Positions 1 to 6,658 of a stretch of 6,658 nucleotides of DNA are shown here, in pieces. The notes below the pieces were generated by a model. The model did no database searches. It was not told the origin of the DNA and saw only the letters and a program-made list of their open reading frames with translations. The stretch comes from Ectopseudomonas composti (GTDB taxonomy: Bacteria; Pseudomonadota; Gammaproteobacteria; Pseudomonadales; Pseudomonadaceae). Location: the NCBI GenBank assembly GCA_946886245.1, contig CAMPIF010000246.1, positions 1 through 6,658 on the forward strand. Direction: 5' to 3'. The position numbers were made by a program, and so were the translations under genes. Within the stretch, counting starts at the first letter, position 1; every line of letters begins with the position of its first letter.

Positions 1-1
1 G

Positions 2-172
2 ATCATGACCCACGCGCGCAAGCTGGCGCGCATCGGCGGCAGCGCCGAAGCGCAGCTTGGCCTCTATCGGCGTGCCCGCAGCGGCGGCGCCAAGCAGTGC
101 GCCGCCGTATGCGAAGTGGTCGATACGCTGATGCAGCAGACGGCCCTGCAGGACGTTCGGCAAATAGCCTGA
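2..172 (+). CDS. C-terminal fragment of an unrecognised protein (5' end outside window)
   Basis: An open frame runs from the window edge to a TGA at 170-172 and gives about 56 residues ending in LMQQTALQDVRQIA. Third codon positions are overwhelmingly G or C, as in the recognised genes here, so I take it as real coding sequence and not a chance frame. An internal ATG at 5-7 has no visible ribosome binding site because the upstream DNA is missing, so the piece is more likely the tail of a longer gene. It contains two cysteines (CAAVC) and a helix-like, Arg/Ala/Gln-rich composition, with no motif I can name. The dehydrogenase remnant just downstream lies in another frame. Function unknown. Confidence 0.5.
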   Translation: MMTHARKLARIGGSAEAQLGLYRRARSGGAKQCAAVCEVVDTLMQQTALQDVRQIA

Positions 173-228
173 ACATCTGCCTGGCTGCGATTTCGGAACA
201 GGGACATGCCTTGTCCCGGAGCAGCTTC

Positions 229-420
229 ATGCATGCCTTGAGCGATCACGGCAGCTACCTGCACGGCGGCGCGCCGAGCGTGTGTGCCGGCGACAAGGGG
301 CTGACCTTCAGGACGGGCCAGACCCACGTCCATCCGCTGCTAGCCAGGCTGCTGGAACCTAGCCAGCGCGGCGACCTGAACCCGCAAATCATCATCAGTC
401 ATCGCATGCCGCTGGCCCGA
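229..420 (+). pseudogene. Decayed remnant of a zinc-dependent alcohol/formaldehyde dehydrogenase (C-terminal part)
   Basis: In the frame containing 292-417, the translation holds DKGLTFRTGQTHVH, then about 20 residues later GDLNPQIIISHRMPLA. This matches the familiar end of MDR-superfamily zinc-dependent alcohol dehydrogenases of the formaldehyde-dehydrogenase-like group: a KGLTxRxGQTHV strand, then xGxIDPSFxITHRLPL. The upstream part (around HALSDHGSYLHGG) is only vaguely similar to the expected glycine-rich cofactor-binding segment. After HRMPLA the expected ending, with its GY.LF and K.V.L.P elements, is missing and is replaced by unrelated Arg-rich sequence. No Zn-binding or nucleotide-binding region is present, and there is no ribosome binding site. 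I infer a gene relic that lost both ends. The frame happens to stay open from 97 to 489, but I do not think that product is a protein. The rest of 173-508 holds nothing I recognise apart from a possible promoter at 427-455. Confidence 0.55.
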
Positions 421-426
421 TTCTCT

Positions 427-455
427 GAACCTTTGGCGCCTGCGAGGCTTTCTAA
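427..455 (+). promoter_or_regulatory. Possible ECF (AlgU/RpoE-like) promoter before the DUF2892-type gene
   Basis: GAACCT at 427-432 and TCTAA at 451-455 resemble the AlgU consensus GAACTT and TCtGA. The spacing of 18 is one base more than usual, and the -35 has one mismatch. The site lies about 50 bases before the start at 509, a reasonable distance. The motif is short and GAACCT also occurs elsewhere in the window (for example 355-360), so this is a weak prediction. Confidence 0.22.
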
Positions 456-508
456 ATCTCACGGGCGCCGCAATCGGCATTCGTCATGAACCATCAGGAG
501 GAAACGCC

Positions 509-853
509 ATGCCACTGACCCAGAACGTCCATCGTGTTGAACGCGCTGTCTCGCTCGCCACGGGCGCCACTGCCATCGTCGCCGGCGTCTGCCAGGGCGG
601 CACCTCGGGTGTGCTCAAGGCCCTTGGCGGCGCCGCGCTGCTGCAACGCGGGCTGAGCGGGCACTGCGTGCTCAAGGGGCTGGTCAGCGACCCCAAGACC
701 GAACTGGAGTGCCTGCGCCAGCGCGTGGCCGAACTGCGTGCCGCACTGCCTCGCCTGCAGAAGGAAATGGACAGCTTGAAAGGGCGCCAGGAGAACAAGC
801 TGGATCATGCCGTCGAGGAAACTTTCCCGGCCAGCGATCCGATCTCGCCTTGA
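509..853 (+). CDS. DUF2892 (YgaP-type transmembrane)-like small membrane protein with coiled coil and ETFPASDPISP tail
   Basis: The product has 114 residues. Its start is well supported by AGGAGG at 496-501, seven bases before the ATG. Residues 1-60 resemble the DUF2892 / YgaP transmembrane family: a short N-terminus (NVHRVERAVSL), a first hydrophobic helix (about 13-28), a second glycine/alanine/leucine helix (about 31-48), and the characteristic RGLSGHCVLKGL segment, equivalent to the R-G-x-T-G-H-C-P motif after the second helix in these proteins. Residues 65-95 form a charged Leu-heptad stretch (LECLRQRVAELRAALPRLQ) that should be a coiled coil. The protein ends in LDHAVEETFPASDPISP, a tail I recall from Pseudomonas metallothioneins and other small stress proteins. 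The likely location is the inner membrane with the coiled coil in the cytoplasm; function unknown. It appears to be the first gene of a short run leading to the acidic protein and the metallothionein. Confidence 0.8.
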   Translation: MPLTQNVHRVERAVSLATGATAIVAGVCQGGTSGVLKALGGAALLQRGLSGHCVLKGLVSDPKTELECLRQRVAELRAALPRLQKEMDSLKGRQENKLDHAVEETFPASDPISP

Positions 854-865
854 GCCGAACGTAAG

Positions 866-891
866 GGCGATGGCGCATGTGCGCCGTCGCC
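866..891 (+). other. Strong RNA hairpin between the DUF2892-type gene and the acidic-protein gene
   Basis: GGCGATGGCGCA (866-877) and TGCGCCGTCGCC (880-891) are complementary over 12 bases with one G-U wobble. In practice this makes an 11-pair stem with an ATGT tetraloop. No T-run follows (the next bases are CATGCG), so it is not a classical intrinsic terminator. It sits 13 bases after the upstream stop and 21 bases before the ribosome binding site of the next gene. That suggests an mRNA 3'-end stabiliser, a processing site, or a weak attenuator setting different levels of the two genes. Confidence 0.6.
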
Positions 892-912
892 ATGCGTGGC
901 CCATATCGTTCG

Positions 913-919
913 AAGGAGG
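913..919 (+). promoter_or_regulatory. Ribosome binding site deciding the start at 926
   Basis: AAGGAGG, a near-perfect Shine-Dalgarno sequence, lies six bases before the ATG at 926. The frame could open at an earlier ATG (896), but that would place this site inside the gene and has no comparable site of its own. Confidence 0.85.
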
Positions 920-925
920 CATAAC

Positions 926-1345
926 ATGAAAGACACAACTCCAGGTCCCACCCCGAAACCAATCGATGAGCAGGCGCTGGACTTCAGCAATGACGACCGT
1001 CCTGGTACGGGCGAGTCCTCGTTGCAGCATGCCGCGCGGCCGTCGTCCAGCCCCGAGGAGGAGATCGGCCTGACCGGCGCCGCGACGCTTGGCGAAAGCG
1101 AGCACGAGGACAACGTCAGCCTCGACGATCTGAGCCCGGACACCCTGATCGATGACCGTGGTGCACGCTCGCCGCTTGAACCTGGTGGCGAGGGTGCCAA
1201 CGACGAGGAACTCAGCGTGGTCGACGAAACTCAGGTCGGTGGCGGCTTCGGCCTCGACGAAGCGGAGCTGGCGCGCTCGGCCCCCCTCGACGGCAAGCCC
1301 TGGACCGACGAGGTCGTACCCACCGACGAGGAGCGCGAGCCATGA
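926..1345 (+). CDS. Highly acidic, probably disordered protein coupled to metallothionein
   Basis: The product has 139 residues and begins MKDTTPGPTPKP. By my count it has about 36 Asp/Glu against about 9 Lys/Arg, no cysteine, and many Gly, Pro and Ser, so it should be intrinsically disordered and strongly negatively charged. Distinct short segments are LDFSNDDRPGTGES (residues about 18-31), PEEEIGLTGAATLGE (about 43-57), a repeated acidic pattern around DNVSLDDLSPDTLIDD, and an ending GKPWTDEVVPTDEEREP. I recognise no enzymatic domain. Any annotation as a phosphotransferase/HPr-related or kinase protein would not be supported by visible motifs. The last codons overlap the metallothionein start (ATGA, 1342-1345), so the two are probably translated together. 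Acidic clusters could bind cations or a partner protein, but that is inference only. Confidence 0.8.
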   Translation: MKDTTPGPTPKPIDEQALDFSNDDRPGTGESSLQHAARPSSSPEEEIGLTGAATLGESEHEDNVSLDDLSPDTLIDDRGARSPLEPGGEGANDEELSVVDETQVGGGFGLDEAELARSAPLDGKPWTDEVVPTDEEREP

Positions 1346-1542
1346 ACGCCACAATCTGCGCCTGCCCGCATTGCGATTGCCCGGTCGAGTCCCGTGAGTG
1401 GGTGCACGAAGTCGCGGGCGACGATCTGCTGTATTGCTGCGAGGCCTGCATGCAGCGCCATCCCAAGGGCATGGTCCAGTGCCGGAGCGCCGGCTGCGAT
1501 TGCGGCGAGCGCGCGGCACGTGAACGCGAACAGGCCACTTAG
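1342..1542 (+). CDS. Bacterial metallothionein (SmtA/BmtA/PmtA family), short form without C-terminal tail
   Basis: The 66-residue protein binds Zn/Cd/Cu-type metals through thiolate clusters. Ten cysteines are visible, at residues 6, 8, 11, 13, 32, 33, 36, 47, 52 and 54, arranged as CxCxxCxC, then YCCEAC, then CxxxxCxC. Histidines at 10, 22 and 40 are available as extra ligands; the one after the CCEAC block is in the usual place (CMQRHPKG). This matches the cyanobacterial SmtA and Pseudomonas PmtA layout, with an additional Cys in the central YCCEAC. Trp20 is unusual in a metallothionein. Family members from Pseudomonas often carry a disordered tail ending ETFPASDPISP; this one stops at REREQAT and the tail is found on the protein encoded at 509-853. 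The start overlaps the previous stop (ATGA), with the purine-rich GAGGAGCGCGAG (1328-1339) just upstream, which suggests translational coupling. The TAG stop overlaps the stop of the convergent gene. Confidence 0.93.
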   Translation: MNATICACPHCDCPVESREWVHEVAGDDLLYCCEACMQRHPKGMVQCRSAGCDCGERAAREREQAT

Positions 1543-1913
1543 GATTGGCGCAGCGCCTGCAGCAACTCCTCCTTGCGCATGCGCGACCGTCCAGCGATAT
1601 CCCGCTTGCGCGCCAGCTCCATCAGCTCGGTCTTGTTCATCGCGTCCAGGCGCTGACCGGGCCGCGGTGTCCCTTCGCGTGTAGCGGCTGCACGCCGCGC
1701 CGAGGACTCGCGTGCGGCCTGCTTGCTGGCCGCGCTGGTCTTCTGCCCGGAGCCGCCGGCCTTCTCGCCGCCGCCGGACTGCTTGTTGACGGTGGCCCAG
1801 GCACGCGCCTCGGCCTCGTCCTGGGGTACGCCGCGCTCCCTGTAGCTGTCTTCGATGTGCTCGGCCTTGCGCTTCTGCTTGGCGCTGTATTTGTCTTTGC
1901 TGCCACGGGGCAT
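1539..1913 (-). CDS. Rho_N-domain basic protein (often annotated plasmid stabilization protein)
   Basis: The product has 124 residues and is rich in Lys/Arg. The N-terminal block, about residues 1-50 (MPRGSKDKYSAKQKRKAEHI, then SYRERGVPQDEAEARAWATV and NKQSGGG), is a well-conserved proteobacterial module common in proteins labelled plasmid stabilization, although nothing here indicates a plasmid. A low-complexity Ala/Ser/Gly/Arg linker spans about 50-88. Residues 91-121 (MNKTELMELARKRDI and MRKEELLQALR) match the Rho termination factor N-terminal (SAP-like) fold, expected to bind nucleic acid. The start has GGGAGAAGG upstream on the minus strand (within 1917-1925). It is convergent with the metallothionein gene, the two stop codons overlapping by four bases (1539-1542), and divergent from the MgtC-type gene. 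A role in nucleoid or RNA binding under stress is inference. Confidence 0.85.
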   Translation of the reverse strand: MPRGSKDKYSAKQKRKAEHIEDSYRERGVPQDEAEARAWATVNKQSGGGEKAGGSGQKTSAASKQAARESSARRAAATREGTPRPGQRLDAMNKTELMELARKRDIAGRSRMRKEELLQALRQS

Positions 1914-2065
1914 GAGCCTTCTCCCGATTGGTTGTGATGCCTAGAGGGAGTGAATGCACGGCGGGGCACAGGTTCCCTGTTTCGGATAACCGGCGGCGAC
2001 GATGATCCGAACCTCTGCGCGCCGGCTTCGCTCAGATGCAAAGCATCCCTGGAGATTGAACGAAG
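1914..2065. promoter_or_regulatory. Divergent intergenic region between the Rho_N gene and the MgtC-type gene
   Basis: This gap must hold the start signals of both neighbours. On the plus strand GAACCT (2009-2014), 17 bases, then TCAGA (2032-2036) resembles an AlgU/ECF promoter for the MgtC-type gene. On the minus strand GAACCT (1975-1970), 16 bases, then TCACT (1953-1949) is a poorer match for the Rho_N gene. Neither is strong, and I see no clear sigma-70 promoter or operator palindrome. Confidence 0.3.
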
Positions 2066-2590
2066 ATGGACATACTCGAGCGAATCCTCTCCACCCTGGT
2101 GCAGGAGTTTTCCGACCTTGGCCAGGTGGAGCACATCACCCGCGCCACGCTGCGCCTGGTTCTGGCCATGTTGCTCGGCGGCCTGCTTGGCTACGAGCGC
2201 GAGGTGATGGGCAAGGCCGCCGGGATGCGCACGCACATGCTGGTCTGCCTCGGCGCCGCGATCTTCGTCATGGCGCTGGAGCAGGACGGCGCCGAAGCCG
2301 ATGCCATGAGCCGGGTAATCCAGGGCATCGCCGCGGGTGTCGGTTTTCTTGGCGCCGGCACCATCCTCAAGGGGCAGAACATTTCCGACGTCAAGGGCCT
2401 GACCACCGCCGCCGGACTGTGGGCCTCGGCCGCCATCGGCGTGGCGGTCGGGCTCGGTCGCGAGGCCAGCGCCGTGTTGTCCACGGTGATAGTGCTGGTG
2501 GTGCTGCACCTGATGCCGCTGCTGGTCGATCCAGGTACGAGAACCAAGCCCGATGACCAGAGCGCTGAAAAAAAGGACGACGATCGATAG
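2066..2590 (+). CDS. MgtC/SapB-family inner-membrane protein, short form
   Basis: The product has 174 residues. It carries the family signature GGLLGYEREVMGKAAGMRTH (residues 38-57), followed by LVCLGAAIF, and the second hallmark GVGFLGAGTILKG (91-103) with VKGLTTAAGLWASAAIGVAV (109-128). Predicted membrane helices are near 27-43, 57-71, 84-101, 112-131 and 134-154. It ends in a short polar tail (KPDDQSAEKKDDDR). MgtC of Salmonella and its Pseudomonas homologue are longer, with a C-terminal soluble ACT-like domain; that domain is absent here. Classical MgtC supports survival in low Mg2+ and in macrophages, partly by modulating ATP synthase; short members such as SapB/YhiD have no settled role. 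GGAG at 2051-2054 lies 11 bases before the ATG. Placed before glgE with a 143-base gap, it is probably a separate unit. Confidence 0.88.
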   Translation: MDILERILSTLVQEFSDLGQVEHITRATLRLVLAMLLGGLLGYEREVMGKAAGMRTHMLVCLGAAIFVMALEQDGAEADAMSRVIQGIAAGVGFLGAGTILKGQNISDVKGLTTAAGLWASAAIGVAVGLGREASAVLSTVIVLVVLHLMPLLVDPGTRTKPDDQSAEKKDDDR

Positions 2591-2599
2591 TCCCTTGAA

Positions 2600-2626
2600 C
2601 GGGAAAAACTGCCTGAACTTTTCCCG
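2600..2626. repeat. Inverted repeat CGGGAAAA / TTTTCCCG in the mgtC-glgE gap
   Basis: The arms at 2600-2607 and 2619-2626 are perfect 8-base complements separated by 11 bases. The right arm overlaps the last two bases of the candidate -35 (GAACTT, 2615-2620). It could be an operator controlling glgE, or a weak transcript-end hairpin for the MgtC-type gene. It has no trailing T-run after a GC stem, so it is not a good intrinsic terminator. Confidence 0.35.
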
Positions 2627-2642
2627 CCGCCTGAGCCTCGGA
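2615..2642 (+). promoter_or_regulatory. Candidate AlgU/RpoE-like promoter for glgE-treS
   Basis: GAACTT (2615-2620) is an exact AlgU -35 match. After 17 bases comes TCGGA (2638-2642), one mismatch from TCTGA. The site would give a leader of roughly 85 bases before the glgE ATG. Control of trehalose/glucan genes by envelope- or osmotic-stress sigma factors is biologically sensible in Pseudomonas, but the assignment rests only on the motif match. Confidence 0.35.
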
Positions 2643-2717
2643 ATTTCTGACAGGCACAGCGTCTTGAGCGTTGTCGCCGGTCTGCCCGCCACCCCTTCGA
2701 ACACGTCTGCCAGGCGT

Positions 2718-2724
2718 AGAGGAG
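2718..2724 (+). promoter_or_regulatory. Ribosome binding site deciding the glgE start
   Basis: AGAGGAG lies nine bases before the ATG at 2734. The frame could open at TTG 2671, but that would add 21 Pro/Arg-rich residues (beginning SPVCPPPLRTRLPG) that do not look like GlgE and would bury this site in the gene. Confidence 0.7.
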
Positions 2725-2733
2725 CCAGGAAAG

Positions 2734-4716
2734 ATGCCGTCCCCGCAGCATGCCGACCAGACCCTGAGACACGCCATCGCCCAGCCTCGGCTTGCCATCG
2801 AAGCGCTACAGCCGATCATCGAGAACGGTCGCTTCGCCAGCAAATGCCTGTGTGGCCGGCCGTTGTCGGTCAGCGCCGTGATCTTCAGCGATGGTCACGA
2901 GCAACTGGCCGCCGACCTGTTGTGGCGCGCCAACGGCGAGGCCACCTGGCAGCGCGCACCCATGCAGGCGCTGGGCAATGACCACTGGAGCGCCACGTTG
3001 CGCATCGACCAGGAGGGCCGCGGCGAATTCGCCATCGAAGCCTGGCTGGACCTCTATGCCAGTTTCCGCCAGGAGCTGGTGAAGAAGCTCGGCGCGGGCA
3101 TGGCGGTTGGGCTTGAACTGCAGGAAGGCGCGCAGCTGGTCAGGCGCATTGCCGCGCAGGCGCCAGAGGATTTGCACGCCGAGCTGACAGCGCTGATCGA
3201 GCGCATGGAGGCTTCACAATCGCAGGCCGAACGCGAGGCCGTGCTGATAGACCCCTCCGTCAACGAACTGATGCGCCGCGCCGAATATCGCCCGCATCTG
3301 CTGCGCACGCCGAACTACCCGTTGGACGTCGAGCGCGCCCTGGCCGAATTTGCCAGCTGGTACGAGCTGTTTCCCCGCTCACTGGGCGACGTGCAGCGCC
3401 ACGGCACCTTCGCCGACGTGCATGCGCGCATCCCGGAGATCGCCCGGATGGGCTTCGACGTGCTGTATTTCCCACCCATACATCCCATCGGCCGGGCTCA
3501 CCGCAAGGGGCCGAACAACAGCCTCACGGCCGGCCCGGACGACCCCGGCAGCCCCTATGCGATCGGCAGCGAGGAGGGCGGCCACGACGCCGTGCACCCG
3601 CAGCTGGGCAGCCCCGAGGATTTTCGCCAACTGGTGCGCGTCGCGCGCGAGCATGGCCTGGAAGTGGCGCTGGATTTTGCCGTGCAGTGCTCGCCCGATC
3701 ACCCCTGGCTCAAGCAGCACCCCGGCTGGTTCAGCTGGCGCCCGGACGGCAGCATCCGCCACGCCGAGAACCCGCCGAAGAAGTACGAGGACATCGTCAA
3801 CCTCGAGTTCTATGCCGAAGCGGCCATGCCCGACCTCTGGCTGGCGTTGCGCGACGTGGTGCTGGGCTGGGTGGAGCAGGGCGTGACGCTGTTTCGCGTC
3901 GATAATCCGCACACCAAGCCGATGCCTTTCTGGGAATGGCTGATTGCCGATGTACGTGAACGCCACCCCGAGGTGATCTTCCTTGCCGAGGCCTTCACCC
4001 GCCCGGCAATGATGGCGCGTCTGGGCAAGCTCGGCTTCAGCCAGAGCTACACCTACTTCACCTGGCGCAATACCAAGGCCGAGTTGCAGGCCTACCTGAC
4101 CGAACTGAACCAGGCGCCCTGGCGCGACTGCTACCGGCCGAACTTCTTCGTCAACACCCCGGACATCAACCCCTACTTCCTGCAGCGCAGCGGCAGGCCC
4201 GGCTTTCTCATTCGCGCCGCGCTGGCGACCATGGGCTCCGGGCTCTGGGGCATGTATTCGGGCTTCGAGCTGTGTGAGGCCGAACCGGTGCCAGGCAAGG
4301 AGGAGTATTTCGATTCGGAAAAGTACCAGTTGCGCCCGCGCGACTACCAGGCGCCTGGCCATATCAACGCCGAGATCACCCGGCTCAACCAGATTCGCCG
4401 CGACAACCCGGCACTGCAGAGCCATCTGGGCTTCCAGGCCTACAGGGCGTGGAACGACACCATCCTCTACTTCGGCAAGCGCACCGCGGATCTGAGCAAC
4501 TTCATCCTGGTCGCCGTCAGCCTCGATCCGCACCACGCCCAGGAAGCGCACTTCGAGCTGCCGCTGTGGGAGCTGGGCCTGCCCGACGATGCCGACCTGG
4601 CCGGTGAAGACCTGATGACCGGCCACCGCTGGACCTGGCACGGCAAGGTGCAGTGGATGCGCATCGAACCCTGGCACTTGCCATTCGGCATCTGGCGAAT
4701 CCAGACCGTCCGCTGA
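2734..4716 (+). CDS. glgE: Alpha-1,4-glucan:maltose-1-phosphate maltosyltransferase GlgE (GH13_3)
   Basis: The 660-residue cytoplasmic enzyme transfers maltosyl units from alpha-maltose 1-phosphate to the non-reducing end of alpha-1,4-glucans, releasing phosphate. The N-terminal region (about 1-200) matches GlgE's beta-sandwich plus helical dimerisation region, with RRIAAQAPED and PSVNELMRRAEYR. The barrel begins near ASWYELFPRS (207-216). YFPPIHPIGRAHRKGPNN (245-262) and ALDFAVQCSPDHPW (312-325) are highly typical. The catalytic nucleophile is Asp390 in FRVDNPHTKP, the acid/base Glu419 in LAEAF, and the third carboxylate Asp477 in VNTPDINP; the 29-residue nucleophile to acid/base spacing agrees with characterised actinobacterial GlgE. 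NPPKKYEDI (346-354) is the conserved substrate-site loop. A C-terminal beta domain ends in PFGIWRIQTVR. The length is normal with no frameshift. It is followed 16 bases later by treS, so the two are co-transcribed; glgB, which usually follows in pseudomonads, is not in the window. Confidence 0.96.
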   Translation: MPSPQHADQTLRHAIAQPRLAIEALQPIIENGRFASKCLCGRPLSVSAVIFSDGHEQLAADLLWRANGEATWQRAPMQALGNDHWSATLRIDQEGRGEFAIEAWLDLYASFRQELVKKLGAGMAVGLELQEGAQLVRRIAAQAPEDLHAELTALIERMEASQSQAEREAVLIDPSVNELMRRAEYRPHLLRTPNYPLDVERALAEFASWYELFPRSLGDVQRHGTFADVHARIPEIARMGFDVLYFPPIHPIGRAHRKGPNNSLTAGPDDPGSPYAIGSEEGGHDAVHPQLGSPEDFRQLVRVAREHGLEVALDFAVQCSPDHPWLKQHPGWFSWRPDGSIRHAENPPKKYEDIVNLEFYAEAAMPDLWLALRDVVLGWVEQGVTLFRVDNPHTKPMPFWEWLIADVRERHPEVIFLAEAFTRPAMMARLGKLGFSQSYTYFTWRNTKAELQAYLTELNQAPWRDCYRPNFFVNTPDINPYFLQRSGRPGFLIRAALATMGSGLWGMYSGFELCEAEPVPGKEEYFDSEKYQLRPRDYQAPGHINAEITRLNQIRRDNPALQSHLGFQAYRAWNDTILYFGKRTADLSNFILVAVSLDPHHAQEAHFELPLWELGLPDDADLAGEDLMTGHRWTWHGKVQWMRIEPWHLPFGIWRIQTVR

Positions 4717-4732
4717 ACAACGGAGTAGCACC

Positions 4733-6595
<1,863 letters not shown>

Positions 6596-6658
6596 AAGTC
6601 GACGCAGCTCGTGTGCGTGAGCTCGGGGTACACCTTCAGCGTCTTCTCGCCGCTCAAC

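Noticed and set aside
896..925. Upstream ATG extension of the acidic protein
   Set aside because: The extra residues MAHIVRRRHN are basic, unlike the rest, and the strong AAGGAGG at 913-919 points to the ATG at 926.
494..1519. 341-residue minus-strand open frame
   Set aside because: Antisense to the three small stress genes, which have good ribosome binding sites and recognisable features; the composition is shadow-like.
1539..1913. Plasmid origin or addiction module suggested by the label plasmid stabilization protein
   Set aside because: No toxin partner, replication gene or partition gene is present; the protein is a Rho_N-type basic protein in a chromosomal-looking context.
1637..2704. 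355-residue minus-strand open frame
   Set aside because: It overlaps the MgtC-type gene in antisense and the Rho_N gene in another frame; both of those have clear family motifs.
2671..2733. TTG start adding 21 residues to GlgE
   Set aside because: The extension is Pro/Arg-rich, unlike GlgE, and the ribosome binding site fits ATG 2734.

Overview
The window is GC-rich, densely coding DNA of pseudomonad type. The clues are strongly G/C-ending codons, a Pseudomonas-style metallothionein, the C-terminal tail ETFPASDPISP that I associate with Pseudomonas small stress proteins, and a glgE-treS gene pair like the alpha-glucan/trehalose locus of Pseudomonas aeruginosa. The species cannot be fixed from the sequence alone.

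Layout from left to right. Positions 2-172 hold the 3' end of an unrecognised gene. Positions 173-508 hold no intact gene, only a decayed remnant of a zinc-dependent alcohol dehydrogenase C-terminus and a possible promoter. A cluster of small plus-strand stress-type genes follows: a two-helix membrane protein of the DUF2892 type with a coiled coil and the ETFPASDPISP tail (509-853), a very acidic, probably disordered protein (926-1345), and a 10-Cys bacterial metallothionein (1342-1542) joined to it by an ATGA overlap. Facing them is a Rho_N-domain basic protein on the minus strand (1539-1913), whose stop codon overlaps the metallothionein stop. A short MgtC/SapB-family membrane protein (2066-2590) starts on the other side of a 152-base divergent gap. 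Then come glgE (2734-4716) and treS (4733-6595), 16 bases apart and evidently one operon.

The metabolic logic is the GlgE pathway. TreS interconverts maltose and trehalose, a maltokinase makes maltose 1-phosphate, GlgE polymerises that into linear alpha-1,4-glucan, and GlgB branches it. All three GH13 catalytic acids are visible in both GlgE and TreS. However, treS stops being TreS-like at about residue 583, just where pseudomonad enzymes of this type normally continue into a maltokinase domain. From there the DNA reads convincingly on the minus strand: the C-terminus of one gene (6541-6658), an ATGA overlap, a strong Shine-Dalgarno sequence and the signal peptide of a second gene that is itself cut off. 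Both treS and the minus-strand gene are therefore broken at one junction near 6475-6524, which is either a genuine rearrangement or a clone/assembly chimera.

The strongest observations are this junction, the placement of the ETFPASDPISP tail on the membrane protein instead of the metallothionein, and the coupling of the metallothionein to an acidic protein of unknown role. No CRISPR array, tRNA, rRNA or transposase gene was seen.
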